From assembly GCA_910583885.1 (NCBI GenBank), contig CAJUAC010000010.1:1-64000 (forward strand): a stretch of 64,000 nt of DNA, read 5' to 3'. The translations under genes and the position numbers were made by a program. Below the pieces are notes generated by a model. It worked only from the letters and a program-made list of their open reading frames with translations. It was not told the DNA's origin and ran no database searches. This document shows positions 1 to 8,342 of this stretch, piece after piece. The stretch's first letter is position 1; each line of letters starts with the position of its first letter. Origin of the DNA: an uncultured Oscillospiraceae bacterium. Its GTDB lineage: Bacteria > Bacillota > Clostridia > Oscillospirales > Oscillospiraceae.

Positions 1-94
1 AGTATTTCTCGATCGTGCTCCTCTCCCGCTCCTCTCTTCGCAGCTGATCATAAAATGCTGCCAGATGACACCTGTTTATCCTTCTCTTTTCCAT
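1..94 (-). CDS. Tyrosine recombinase/integrase, N-terminus (partial)
   Basis: The gene runs off the left edge; only about 31 N-terminal residues are visible. The ATG at 94 follows a GAGGAG ribosome site with a 7-nt spacer. The peptide (MEKRRINRCHLAAFYDQLRR, then an Arg/Glu-rich helix ending STIEKY) resembles the SAM-like core-binding domain that opens tyrosine recombinases of the XerD/phage integrase type. No catalytic residues are in view, so the family rests on this short helix pattern alone. It lies directly downstream of the tail-fibre-like gene on the same strand, which fits a prophage edge or a recombinase acting on a surface-protein locus. Confidence 0.55.
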   Translation of the reverse strand, partial: MEKRRINRCHLAAFYDQLRREERERSTIEKY

Positions 95-195
95 GACTGC
101 TCTCCTCTATCCTTTTTATCTTTCTACGGATCCCTACTATTTTACTCCTTTCTGCCGTCTTGGGAAGAGGAACTCCAAAATAACCGCAGCCTTCC

Positions 196-1050
196 TTACA
201 GATTCGCATCCGCTGTGTAGTATGTTTCCCCGTCCCGCGTGATGGTGCCCAGCACCGGGTTGATCCGCATAACTGGCCGGAAATCTGCTGCTTTCTCCGG
301 CCGCTGCCCCGGTGAGGAGAATACCTGGTAGTACCGCTGGCACTTCAACAGCTCCTGCGTCCCATCCGGCGGCGGATCTCTGAGTATCCACTCCCCCTCT
401 GCATTCTGCTCAGCCAGCGTCTGCACCGAACCTAGCTCCAGCTTGACGGCCCGAATGAACCACGCAGCATCAGTCAAACCAATTGCCGCAGAAAAATGTC
501 CATTTGCCATCTGAAAAAACAGGTTTACATCATTATTTATATAGATAAATTCCTGGTGCCAGTTTTCCGCGCTGCTAGATAATGTTCCTGATGCAGAAAT
601 GAATTCCCCTCTACCATCAAGGATCGAAAAGGTAAGAAGTTTATCGAACAATCCCCTTTCCAAATGCTGGGCAAATGCGTTATTTCCTCCTACTTGAAGT
701 ATCAATCCTTTGTCAGACAGGACGGCTGTACACCCATGCGAATACCACCTGTCAATCGTATATCCGCTCCCTGTATACACCGCCTGCCCCCGCTGGTTGA
801 TTGGACTCACAAAGTACCAGTTGTCCAGCAGATTGGGGTTACTGCATATGGCACTAACTGTCACGCCCGACTGATCCTGTCTTAGTTCAATATTCTCTCC
901 TGCATGTATGGTTAACGCTTTCACCCCCTCCTGCCCAAACCCGACTATCTGACCGGGCAATCCGGCAAGCTTATCTTGCTTGCCATCCAGCCGCAGCCTG
1001 ACATTTTTTGTTATCTTCCGCAGCCCATCTAAATCTAAAAACTCCGTCAA
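196..1050 (-). CDS. Phage tail-fibre-like hypothetical protein
   Basis: About 284 aa. An ATG at 1056 sits only 1-2 nt from the AAGGAGG site, so the TTG at 1050 (7-nt spacer) is the better start. The N-terminus has a QDKLAG/PGQIVGF motif like the repeats in tail-fibre N-termini of gut Firmicute phages. The middle (NLLDNWYF, then INQRGQ and YTIDRW) is a jelly-roll-like motif common in tail-fibre or receptor-binding proteins of clostridial prophages. The C-terminus (CQRYYQVF) is also typical of such proteins. Function is probably host-surface binding, by inference. No capsid or lysis genes are visible, so this is either a prophage end or an orphan. Confidence 0.6.
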   Translation of the reverse strand: MTEFLDLDGLRKITKNVRLRLDGKQDKLAGLPGQIVGFGQEGVKALTIHAGENIELRQDQSGVTVSAICSNPNLLDNWYFVSPINQRGQAVYTGSGYTIDRWYSHGCTAVLSDKGLILQVGGNNAFAQHLERGLFDKLLTFSILDGRGEFISASGTLSSSAENWHQEFIYINNDVNLFFQMANGHFSAAIGLTDAAWFIRAVKLELGSVQTLAEQNAEGEWILRDPPPDGTQELLKCQRYYQVFSSPGQRPEKAADFRPVMRINPVLGTITRDGETYYTADANL

Positions 1051-1140
1051 AAACATTCCTCCTTATGTCTGATAAAATAGATCCGGATTCATAAGGAAGT
1101 TTCTGCTTTCACAGTTCTTCTGCACAAATTAAACTATACA

Positions 1141-1175
1141 AACCCCCGGAAATCACATAATGTGTTCCGGGGGTT
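1141..1175 (-). terminator. Hairpin terminator after the acylase gene
   Basis: An 11-bp perfect stem (AACCCCCGGAA with TTCCGGGGGTT) enclosing a further CACAT/ATGTG stem. It starts just past the stop codon of the leftward acylase gene and is followed on that strand by a short T-rich stretch. Confidence 0.7.
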
Positions 1176-1178
1176 GTC

Positions 1179-2177
1179 TCAATTCCTATAATCGATATCC
1201 TGACAGTCCCCCAGGCTGAAGTACTGGAGCTCCACCCCGCCGCTGCGGCCCAGCTGCCGGACCGCTGAGATCCTGCGGTTCCAGGCAGGGGCAAAGTAGT
1301 ATATGCCGCTCTCCGCGCACATTACGCTGGTACACAAGGTCTGCTCATACTCCACTTCCTCCCCCCGCACCAGGCCCTCCGGGATATCGACCAAAGCGAA
1401 GGCCCGGAACATCCGGGAAACACCGTCCAGCTCATCCGCCCCCTGCACGGCGAACTCCTTCATAAACGCCATCCGCACAAACCGGGAAGGGGAGGAATAG
1501 TCCCCCGGAAGGCCAAAGCCGCCGCCCAGCTGTTCCCCAAACGCCTTGATTTCACAGCCTGCAATCATCTGGGGCGGCTTGTTCCGGTTGGTCACTCCCA
1601 CATAGCTGCGCAGATTGGTCTGGTGCCACGGGTATTCAGGGCTGTTTGCCAACACGCCAACCGTCCGCCGGTAGATATGCAGCCCATCCACATCCGGTTC
1701 AATGACGGCTGTCTCTCCATTCCGGTCACAGAACAGGTAGTGGGCCGCCAAGGGGCTGCCCTGGGAGAGGTCGTCCACCAGGGTAATGTGCCCCATCTCC
1801 GCTACCGCCTCCTCCACCCCGGCGCAGCGGCTGAGGAGCCATGCTGCCAGGCGGCCGGGATGGACCACAGTCCTCCCCGGCTGTGCCGGACCATAGGCCG
1901 CATACCCAGGGTAGTGGAGCAGGGCGCCCATCAGCCCAGCGCTGTTGACCCCATCCACCAGGATGGGCTGGCCGAATCCCAGCACCGCCATCCCCGTATA
2001 GCTGTAACGGGACGGCGCTGCCGGGCCGCCCTCCCGGATCCCAGCGGCGCAGGGTGCGCCCTGGGGCGCCCCAATCACCCGGTTCGCCCGCAGATTACCA
2101 AACTGGTCGTAGGTCCGCCCCAGCAGGTGGCGGCCATCCCTGGTCTCCCAGGAAAAGCTGGTGCATCCAAATTCCAT
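1179..2177 (-). CDS. Penicillin V acylase / choloylglycine hydrolase family protein
   Basis: 332 aa, close to the 338 aa of Lysinibacillus sphaericus penicillin V acylase. The ATG at 2177 has a GGGGGAGG site 7 nt upstream; an in-frame upstream extension lacks support. The protein begins MEFGC, so removal of four residues would expose Cys as the N-terminal nucleophile, as the Ntn-hydrolase family requires. Other family residues are visible: Arg and Asp in LGRTYDQF, Asn in VLANSPEYPWHQTNLR, and Arg in the SPSRFVR segment. Similarity is stronger to penicillin acylases than to true bile-salt hydrolases, so the substrate could be acyl-homoserine lactones, N-acyl amides, beta-lactams or conjugated bile acids. 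It follows the gal operon terminator and appears to be its own unit. Confidence 0.85.
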   Translation of the reverse strand: MEFGCTSFSWETRDGRHLLGRTYDQFGNLRANRVIGAPQGAPCAAGIREGGPAAPSRYSYTGMAVLGFGQPILVDGVNSAGLMGALLHYPGYAAYGPAQPGRTVVHPGRLAAWLLSRCAGVEEAVAEMGHITLVDDLSQGSPLAAHYLFCDRNGETAVIEPDVDGLHIYRRTVGVLANSPEYPWHQTNLRSYVGVTNRNKPPQMIAGCEIKAFGEQLGGGFGLPGDYSSPSRFVRMAFMKEFAVQGADELDGVSRMFRAFALVDIPEGLVRGEEVEYEQTLCTSVMCAESGIYYFAPAWNRRISAVRQLGRSGGVELQYFSLGDCQDIDYRN

Positions 2178-2263
2178 GATCCATACCTCCCCCTTTGCCT
2201 CTATTCTTATCTGCGGGACGTTAAAAAATTCCTCCCCGGTGGTTCCGCAAGCCATGATATGAC

Positions 2264-2295
2264 AAAAGCGTCCAAAGGCCGCTGCCTTTGGACGC
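2264..2295 (-). terminator. Terminator of the galK-phzF-galT operon
   Basis: A 12-bp perfect stem (GCGTCCAAAGGC pairing with GCCTTTGGACGC, 4-nt loop) lies 8 bases past the galT stop codon and is followed by TTTT on the leftward strand. Confidence 0.85.
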
Positions 2296-2303
2296 TCTGT
2301 TTC

Positions 2304-3803
2304 TTATTTCACCGACTCTACAAACCGCAGGAACGCCTCCCGCCCCTGCCTGCTGCACGGAAATACGCCTGCGTGCTCCAGGACCTTGGAAAACACCACG
2401 CCCACCTCCTGGCGCAAGATCCCCTCCACATTCTCCGCAGTGAACGTGTGCCGTGTGCGCAGCTCCTCCACCCAGGGGATATGCTTCTCCAGCTCCGGAT
2501 CCTCCGACAGATCCCCGCCGGAGGTCAGCGCCTGCCCCAGACAGGCCAGCTCCCCCTTGAGGCGGGCTGGCAGCACGGCCAGCCCCATCACCTCAATCAG
2601 GCCGATATTCTCCTTTTTGATATGATGGAGCTCTGCGTGGGGGTGGTAGACCCCCATGGGGTGCTCCGGGGTGGTTATGTTGTTGCGCAGCACCAGATCC
2701 ATCTCGTATTTCCCGCCGCGCATCCGGGCAATCGGGGTAATCGTATTGTGGGGCTCACCGTCCGTCTCCGCAAAGATGAACGCCTCCTCATCCGTGTACC
2801 CCCGCCACGCGCCCAGGATGACATCCGCCAGCTCCACCAGACGGTTATCGTCCCCGCTGCGCAGGCGCAGCACGGACATGGGCCAGCGGACAATCCCCGC
2901 CTCCACGTCCGCAAAGCCCGGGAAGGATACCTCCCGCTCTATTGGGGCCCGCTCCATGGCGAAGGTGTACCGCCCGCCCTGGAAATGGTCGTGGCTGAGG
3001 ATGGAGCCGCCCACAATGGGCAGATCCGCGTTGGAGCCCACAAAGTAGTGGGGGAACTGGATGACAAAGTCCAGCAGTTTCCGGAAGGTGGAGCGGTCAA
3101 TCTTCATCGGGATATGCTTACTGTTGAAGACAATACAGTGCTCATTGTAGTAGACATAGGGGGAGTATTGCAGGAACCAGTCCCCACCGTCGATGGTCAC
3201 AGGGATGACCCGGTGGTTCTGCCGGGCGGGATGGTTCATACGCCCGGCGTAGCCCTCGTTTTCCCGGCAGAGCTGGCATTTGGGGTAGCCGCTTTGGGGG
3301 GCCGCTTTGGCGGCGGCAATGGCCCGGGGATCCTTCTCCGGCTTGGAGAGGTTGATGGTGATGTCCAGATCTCCATATTCCGTAGGCGCAATCCATTTCA
3401 CATCCCGGGCAATGCGGTAGCGGCGGATATAGTCCGTGTCCTGGCTGAACTGGTAGTACCAGTCCGTGGCAGCCTGCCCGCCCTGGGCAAGGCGGCGCTG
3501 GAACTGCTCCGCCACCCAGCTGGGCCGGGGGGTCAGCACCCCCATGAGCTTGGTGTCGAAGAGGTCCCGGCTGGTGATGCCATCCTCAATGTTCCCCCGC
3601 TTGACAGCGAAGTCCACCATCCTGCCCAGGATCTCCTCCAGGGGCCGGTCCAGGGCTTCCTCCGGCTCCTGGTACTCCTGGAGCTCCATCACTTGCAGCA
3701 GGCTGTTGACCGCCCAGACACGGTCCGCCGCCGCCAGCAGCCCTTTGCGGATGCCGTAATCTGCCAAGGCGGCGATATCCGGCGAAATACAGGTATCAAT
3801 CAT
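2304..3803 (-). CDS. galT: UDP-glucose--hexose-1-phosphate uridylyltransferase
   Basis: 499 aa, the length of the Firmicute (class II) GalT rather than the 350-aa Escherichia type. It exchanges UMP between UDP-glucose and galactose-1-phosphate in the Leloir pathway. The ATG at 3803 has a GGGGGAG site 5-6 nt upstream; the frame stays open further upstream but that part overlaps phzF and has no similarity. The active-site segment SHDHFQGG lies near residue 268 and carries the nucleophilic His of the HxHxQ motif. Another family block, HPARQNHRVIP, precedes it. It is the last gene of galK-phzF-galT, 17 bp behind phzF. No galE is in the window. Confidence 0.95.
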   Translation of the reverse strand: MIDTCISPDIAALADYGIRKGLLAAADRVWAVNSLLQVMELQEYQEPEEALDRPLEEILGRMVDFAVKRGNIEDGITSRDLFDTKLMGVLTPRPSWVAEQFQRRLAQGGQAATDWYYQFSQDTDYIRRYRIARDVKWIAPTEYGDLDITINLSKPEKDPRAIAAAKAAPQSGYPKCQLCRENEGYAGRMNHPARQNHRVIPVTIDGGDWFLQYSPYVYYNEHCIVFNSKHIPMKIDRSTFRKLLDFVIQFPHYFVGSNADLPIVGGSILSHDHFQGGRYTFAMERAPIEREVSFPGFADVEAGIVRWPMSVLRLRSGDDNRLVELADVILGAWRGYTDEEAFIFAETDGEPHNTITPIARMRGGKYEMDLVLRNNITTPEHPMGVYHPHAELHHIKKENIGLIEVMGLAVLPARLKGELACLGQALTSGGDLSEDPELEKHIPWVEELRTRHTFTAENVEGILRQEVGVVFSKVLEHAGVFPCSRQGREAFLRFVESVK

Positions 3804-3820
3804 GGTGTCTCCCCCTATTT

Positions 3821-4603
3821 TTAGATAGCCAGCCGGCCCCGCAGGTACAAAACCGCAGTCCCGCTTATGTTCACCGTATCCCCCTCCAGCGCGCACAGGA
3901 GGGTCCCGCCCCGGCGGGAAAGTTGCCTGGCCACCAGCTGTGTTTTCCTCAGCTTCTCCCCCCAGAGAGGGGCGAGGCTGCTGTGGGAGGAACCTGTTAC
4001 CGGATCCTCCAGCCGCAATTCCGGGCAGAAGAACCTGGACACAAAGTCCACGTCTACCCCCTGTGCAGTGACTGCAACCCCCATCCAATCTGTCAGCTCC
4101 AGGAGCCGGTCATAGTTGGGCACATAGCCCTCCACCGCCTGCTGGTCCTCCAACAGGACGCAGAGATCCCGTGCGGCATACACCTCCAGCGGTGTAACGC
4201 CTAGGGCCTCCACCAGGGCCGGGGTGAGCGCCACCCTCCCCGGCTTCCGGTTGGGGAAAGACATCTCGTAGCCCTCCCCTCTCCGCACCACAGGCAGCAC
4301 GCCGCTTGCAGTCCGGAAGTCCACCCGCTCCCGGCCTGGCTCCACCTCTGTGCAGACAATGTGGGCCGCCGCCAGTGTTGCGTGGCCGCACAGGTCAATT
4401 TCAAAGGTGGGGGTAAACCAGCGCAGCACATACTGCTCCCCCTCCTGACGTACAAAGGCGGTCTCTGACAGGTTGTTCTCCGCCGCGATGCGCTGCATCA
4501 GTTCATCCGGCAGCTCCCGGTCCAGCACGCACACCCCAGCGGGATTCCCATGGAACAGCGTATCCGCAAAGGCATCCACCATATAGTAATCCAGTGCCCC
4601 CAT
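3821..4603 (-). CDS. PhzF family isomerase-like protein
   Basis: 260 aa, typical for the PhzF/YddE family with its two-lobed diaminopimelate-epimerase-like fold. The N-terminus MVDAFAD...HGNPAGVCVL is diagnostic, and the conserved Glu that acts as general acid/base in PhzF lies in ENNLSETAF. The CGHATLA and DPVTGSSH glycine-rich segments that bind the substrate carboxylate are intact. The substrate is unknown for most members; no phenazine genes are near, so phenazine synthesis is unlikely. It sits between galK and galT on the same strand, so it is probably co-transcribed with galactose use for reasons the sequence does not show. Confidence 0.88.
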   Translation of the reverse strand: MGALDYYMVDAFADTLFHGNPAGVCVLDRELPDELMQRIAAENNLSETAFVRQEGEQYVLRWFTPTFEIDLCGHATLAAAHIVCTEVEPGRERVDFRTASGVLPVVRRGEGYEMSFPNRKPGRVALTPALVEALGVTPLEVYAARDLCVLLEDQQAVEGYVPNYDRLLELTDWMGVAVTAQGVDVDFVSRFFCPELRLEDPVTGSSHSSLAPLWGEKLRKTQLVARQLSRRGGTLLCALEGDTVNISGTAVLYLRGRLAI

Positions 4604-4664
4604 CCCCAGCCAAGCCCCTTTCCACGTTCTTTCTTGTTTCTTCCAAGGAAACAGAATGGCCTCC

Positions 4665-5939
4665 TTACACCAGCCTTACGCCGCCTACCGGCCGGATCGT
4701 GAGCACATGGCAGACCCCCGGCCCCAGCACGCGCTCCATCCCGGCCCGGAAGCCCTCCAGCATATCCAGGGGGACGAAGGCCTGGACCGTCCCGGCAAAG
4801 CCGCCGCCGTGGACGCGGCAGGCCCCCCGGCCGTCCAGCAGCTGTTCACAGAGGCTCAGCGCCAGGGCCACCTCCTGGTGGTGGGTATACCCGGCGGGGA
4901 CCACGTTTTGCAGATAGCGCCAGCTGGAGAGGCCAGAGGCGCGTACCAGCGCCAGGAACGCCTCAAAATCCCCTCTCCGCAGGGCCTCCACCTCTCCCGC
5001 CACCCGGCGGTTCTCCGCGTAGATGTGGATAGCCCGCAGCACAGCCCGGTCCCCCGCCTTCAGACGCAGCACCGGCAGGGCAGCGGTGAACTCTGCCTCC
5101 GGCACCTCCCGGAGGACGCTCTTGCCGAAGTGGGCGCAGATCTCCTTGAGCTCGTTGGGCACAGCGGCGTACTCATCTGTCAGATCCGCATGGTCCGCGC
5201 CGCTGTCGATGATGCACAGGGCGTGCCCTGCGGCGGAAAAGTCGAAGCCGACCTTCTCCACCACCGGGTTGGCATTGTCCTGGAAGTCAATGGCCACCAT
5301 GCCGCCCACGGAGGAGCCCATCTGGTCGAGCAGTCCGCTGGGCTTGCCGAAGTAGACATTCTCCGCATACTGGCCAATCTGCGCCAGGCGCACGCTGTCA
5401 CACTGCCCGCCAAAAAACAGGCTGTTGATGATGTTCCCCACCAACACCTCAAAGGCGGCGCTGGAGCTCAGGCCGCTGCCCTTGAGCACACTGGAGGTGG
5501 TATAGGCGTCAAAGCCCTCCAGGCGGCAGCCCTGGCGCTGGAACCAGGCGGCGATGCCGCGGATGATCGAGCCGGAGGTGTTATACTCCTCCGGATGGAT
5601 CTCCAGGTCATCCAGATCCACCACGTCCATGGGGAACCCCTCACTCTGGATGCGGATCACCCGCTCCCCGTTGGGCGCCACAGCGGCAATCACATCCAAA
5701 TCCACGCTGCCGGCCAGAACCCTGCCGTGCTGATGGTCCGTGTGGTTGCCCCCAATCTCCGTACGGCCCGGGGCGGAGAATACCGCCGCGCGCTCCTTGG
5801 GGCCAAAAGCCTCCTCCAGCCCCCGCAGAAGCTCCCGGTAACGGCCTGCCTGCCGGGCAGCCTCCGCCGGGCCGTACAGCCTGGCAACAGCTTCCTCCAG
5901 CTTAGCAAAATCTGCCGCCGGGGAAAATTGATATTCCAT
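4665..5939 (-). CDS. galK: Galactokinase
   Basis: 424 aa. Phosphorylates galactose with ATP, the first committed Leloir step. Start ATG at 5939 has GGAGG 5 nt upstream. GHMP-kinase signatures are clear: the galactokinase box APGRTEIGGNHTDHQHG near residues 53-70, the ATP-binding GSGLSSSAAFE near residue 156, and GGGFAGTVQAF near the C-terminus. The Asn-His-Thr-Asp segment holds the galactose-binding residues. First gene of the leftward galK-phzF-galT operon; a TATAAT box lies about 50 bp upstream. Confidence 0.95.
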   Translation of the reverse strand: MEYQFSPAADFAKLEEAVARLYGPAEAARQAGRYRELLRGLEEAFGPKERAAVFSAPGRTEIGGNHTDHQHGRVLAGSVDLDVIAAVAPNGERVIRIQSEGFPMDVVDLDDLEIHPEEYNTSGSIIRGIAAWFQRQGCRLEGFDAYTTSSVLKGSGLSSSAAFEVLVGNIINSLFFGGQCDSVRLAQIGQYAENVYFGKPSGLLDQMGSSVGGMVAIDFQDNANPVVEKVGFDFSAAGHALCIIDSGADHADLTDEYAAVPNELKEICAHFGKSVLREVPEAEFTAALPVLRLKAGDRAVLRAIHIYAENRRVAGEVEALRRGDFEAFLALVRASGLSSWRYLQNVVPAGYTHHQEVALALSLCEQLLDGRGACRVHGGGFAGTVQAFVPLDMLEGFRAGMERVLGPGVCHVLTIRPVGGVRLV

Positions 5940-5986
5940 AGTCGCCTCCAGAAAAGAGAGTTTATTTGCAGTGCTTTCTTGTGCCC

Positions 5987-5992
5987 ATTATA
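5987..5992 (-). promoter_or_regulatory. Candidate -10 box of the gal operon
   Basis: A perfect TATAAT on the leftward strand, 48 bp upstream of the galK start. No convincing -35 box lies at 16-18 bp, so the promoter may need an activator. No catabolite or GalR operator is recognised. The rest of 5940-6150 holds GC-rich hairpins and T-tracts but no gene. Confidence 0.4.
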
Positions 5993-6150
5993 GGGGGGTG
6001 TCCCCTGGATGAACATAGACTTTTCGCTCATTTTTTCCCATTTTTTTGTCACCCGTCCGGATGGGGGCCGCACTGGGGGCTATCCATATCCGCAGCCCCG
6101 TCATGTCCTACCTGCCTGTTGTCCAGTATAGCGGGGGCCCCCCGGTGCAG

Positions 6151-8316
6151 TTATGCCCGGGGAGCCCCTGTCTTGATATACTTGAGATGTCCCTTTCCAC
6201 TCCCGGCAGTCCTGCTTTGCAGGGGGGCGCTTACCCCCCCCCCCCCCCCGATGGGGGAGATGGCGGAAAGCATTTGGTGCATGGTACTGTCGTAAAAACG
6301 GTATTGCCCCCGTCCGGAACGCTTCACCATGTAGAGCGCCTGGTCTGCGGCATGGAAGACCTCTTCGTAGCTGGCACCAACCACTGCGGTACGGGCCACC
6401 CCCATACTGATGGAGATGGGGAAGCCCTCATAGGAGCAGCCGGAGATCGTGTCAAAAATGCGGGAGATGATGGGCTCAAACTCCCCCTGGTACTCTAAAA
6501 ACAGGAGGAATTCGTCCCCGCCCACCCTTGCGGCAATATCTACGCCGCGGATGCTCTCGCACAGCTTATCCGCCAAAAATTGCAGCACCTGATCCCCAAA
6601 AATGTGCCCATAGCTGTCGTTGGCGGATTTGAAGTAGTCCAGGTCCACGATAGCCAGGGCATAGCAGCCCTCCGGCTGCTCCTCCATGCGGGCGATGATC
6701 TGTTCTTTCGCGCTGGCGTGGTTGAGCAGGCCGGTGAGGGGGTCCCGGGAAGCCCTCCACTCCAAGGCGTCCAGCTTCATACGCGGCTCATGGATATCCA
6801 CGGCCTTGCCAATGGCCCCGGTGTACTGAGGCGGCTCGTCAGCACTCCAGATGGACCGGGCAACAATCCGGTGCCAGCGCTCCTCCCCGTCCATGTGGAG
6901 CAGTGCGTCAAAGCGCACGACAGGCTGGGTGGGGGTGGTATTGCGCAGGGCGAGGGAGAGCTCCGACGAGCCCTCGGCGCCCAAGACCTGCACCAGCCGC
7001 TCGTCGTGCAGGGGATCCGGCACTGTCTCCCTCACCCCCAGCTTGTTGGCGCCCCAGTTATTGAGGGTAATCATAGGCGGGCTGTGGGTGTACTCAAACT
7101 GGATCTCCTGGCTCATGGCGGCGAAAAAGCTGTACTTCATCCGCTCATGCTCCAGCAGCTGAAGGGTCCGCTCTGAGGCGGACAGCTCCTCGTGGCGGTG
7201 CAGCTCCCCGGCCACACTGCGCATCTCCAGCTGGATGGCCCACTCCTGGCTGGTCATCCTGTCCAGCTCCTCGGCGAGGTGGCCGGACAGCTCTGTCAGG
7301 CACTCCAGCAGCAGGGGGTTGAAGGCCCCGCACTGGCCGTCCAGGATCATCTGCACCGCCTGTTCGTGGGGGATCGCCTCCTTATAGGCCCGTTCGTTGG
7401 TCAGCGCGTCATAGACATCGGCCAGGGCCACCACCTGGGCGGCAATGGGGATCTCATCCCCCTTCAGCCCGTCGGGGTAGCCCTTCCCATCGTAGCGCTC
7501 GTGATGCCAGCGGCAGATAGACCTGGCCACCCGCAGCAGCGGCTCCTCCCCACTGAAAGGCAGGGTATCCATCATCTGGAACCCCGCCTCCGTGTGGCCC
7601 TTTATGGCTGCAAACTCCTCATCTGTGAGCCGGCCAGGCTTGTTGAGCACCTCGCCGGGGACGGAGATCTTCCCGATGTCGTAGAGGGCAGAGGCGTTGG
7701 TAATCAGGGCGATATCTGTGCTGTTGAGCCGGTAGCGGTTGGTTTTCAGCACAAGATGGCGCAGCAGCAGCTCCGTGAGGATGCGGATATGCAGCACATG
7801 CTGCCCGCTCCCGCCGTTGCGGTACTCCACCGTATGGCTGAGGATGTCGACCATCAAGCTGCTCTGCTGCTCTTTTTCATAGATCTGTTCCGCCACCAGG
7901 CCAATCAGCTTCTTCTGCTTGGCGTAGAGCAGGGTGGTGTTGACCACACGGTGGTGGACAACCGCAGCGTTAAAGGGACGGCTGATAAAATCGGTGGCCC
8001 CCAGGTCATAGGCCCGCTCCACGTACTCGGGCGTGTTCTCCGCAGAGATCATCATGACAGGGATGTCCTCAATCCATTTCCTTTTATTCATCAGCCTAAG
8101 GACCTCAAAGCCGTCCATCTCCGGCATCACGATATCCAGAAGGACCAGGTCGATTGCTGTGCCGTATTTCTGGAGTGCCTCCACAGCCTTCATCCCATTT
8201 TCCGCCTCCAGGATCTTGTATTCCTCCCCCAGCATATCCGCCAGGATCGAACGGTTCATCTCCGAATCATCCGCAATGAGGATTGTTTGCTTATGCTTTT
8301 TACTGATGGGATCCAT
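6151..8316 (-). CDS. Response regulator with HD-GYP-like and GGDEF domains
   Basis: 721 aa from the ATG at 8316, which follows AGGAAGGGG; the frame is open further upstream, but that part overlaps another gene. Domains in order: REC (ILIADDSE, phospho-acceptor in LLDIVMPEMDG) at about 12-130; an HD-GYP-type domain at about 160-365 with an intact GYP segment (DGKGYPDGL) but YDIGK where HDIGK is expected; a PAS-like linker at about 410-545; and GGDEF at about 550-675 with intact RVGGDEF and an RGVD inhibitory site. The protein probably makes cyclic di-GMP, while its phosphodiesterase half may be impaired. The last 30 residues follow a 16-base homopolymer and look unlike a domain. Confidence 0.85.
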   Translation of the reverse strand: MDPISKKHKQTILIADDSEMNRSILADMLGEEYKILEAENGMKAVEALQKYGTAIDLVLLDIVMPEMDGFEVLRLMNKRKWIEDIPVMMISAENTPEYVERAYDLGATDFISRPFNAAVVHHRVVNTTLLYAKQKKLIGLVAEQIYEKEQQSSLMVDILSHTVEYRNGGSGQHVLHIRILTELLLRHLVLKTNRYRLNSTDIALITNASALYDIGKISVPGEVLNKPGRLTDEEFAAIKGHTEAGFQMMDTLPFSGEEPLLRVARSICRWHHERYDGKGYPDGLKGDEIPIAAQVVALADVYDALTNERAYKEAIPHEQAVQMILDGQCGAFNPLLLECLTELSGHLAEELDRMTSQEWAIQLEMRSVAGELHRHEELSASERTLQLLEHERMKYSFFAAMSQEIQFEYTHSPPMITLNNWGANKLGVRETVPDPLHDERLVQVLGAEGSSELSLALRNTTPTQPVVRFDALLHMDGEERWHRIVARSIWSADEPPQYTGAIGKAVDIHEPRMKLDALEWRASRDPLTGLLNHASAKEQIIARMEEQPEGCYALAIVDLDYFKSANDSYGHIFGDQVLQFLADKLCESIRGVDIAARVGGDEFLLFLEYQGEFEPIISRIFDTISGCSYEGFPISISMGVARTAVVGASYEEVFHAADQALYMVKRSGRGQYRFYDSTMHQMLSAISPIGGGGGVSAPLQSRTAGSGKGHLKYIKTGAPRA
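6234..6249. repeat. C16/G16 homopolymer in the GGDEF gene 3' end
   Basis: Sixteen consecutive C on the plus strand, read as five glycine codons plus one base in the leftward gene. With 15 or 18 bases the next codon is TAA, ending the protein right after the glycines; with 16 it reads on for 28 residues. This is a potential slippage site, or a sequencing or assembly error. Confidence 0.9.
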
Positions 8317-8342
8317 CCCCTTCCTAGATTTATGCGAAACGG

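Noticed and set aside
1623..3824. A 733-codon plus-strand frame opposite the acylase and galT
   Set aside because: Low-complexity Pro/Arg/His-rich translation with no motifs; it is the reverse complement of conserved genes.
3804..4088. N-terminal extension of galT
   Set aside because: The extra codons overlap phzF, show no similarity, and the ATG at 3803 has a proper ribosome site.
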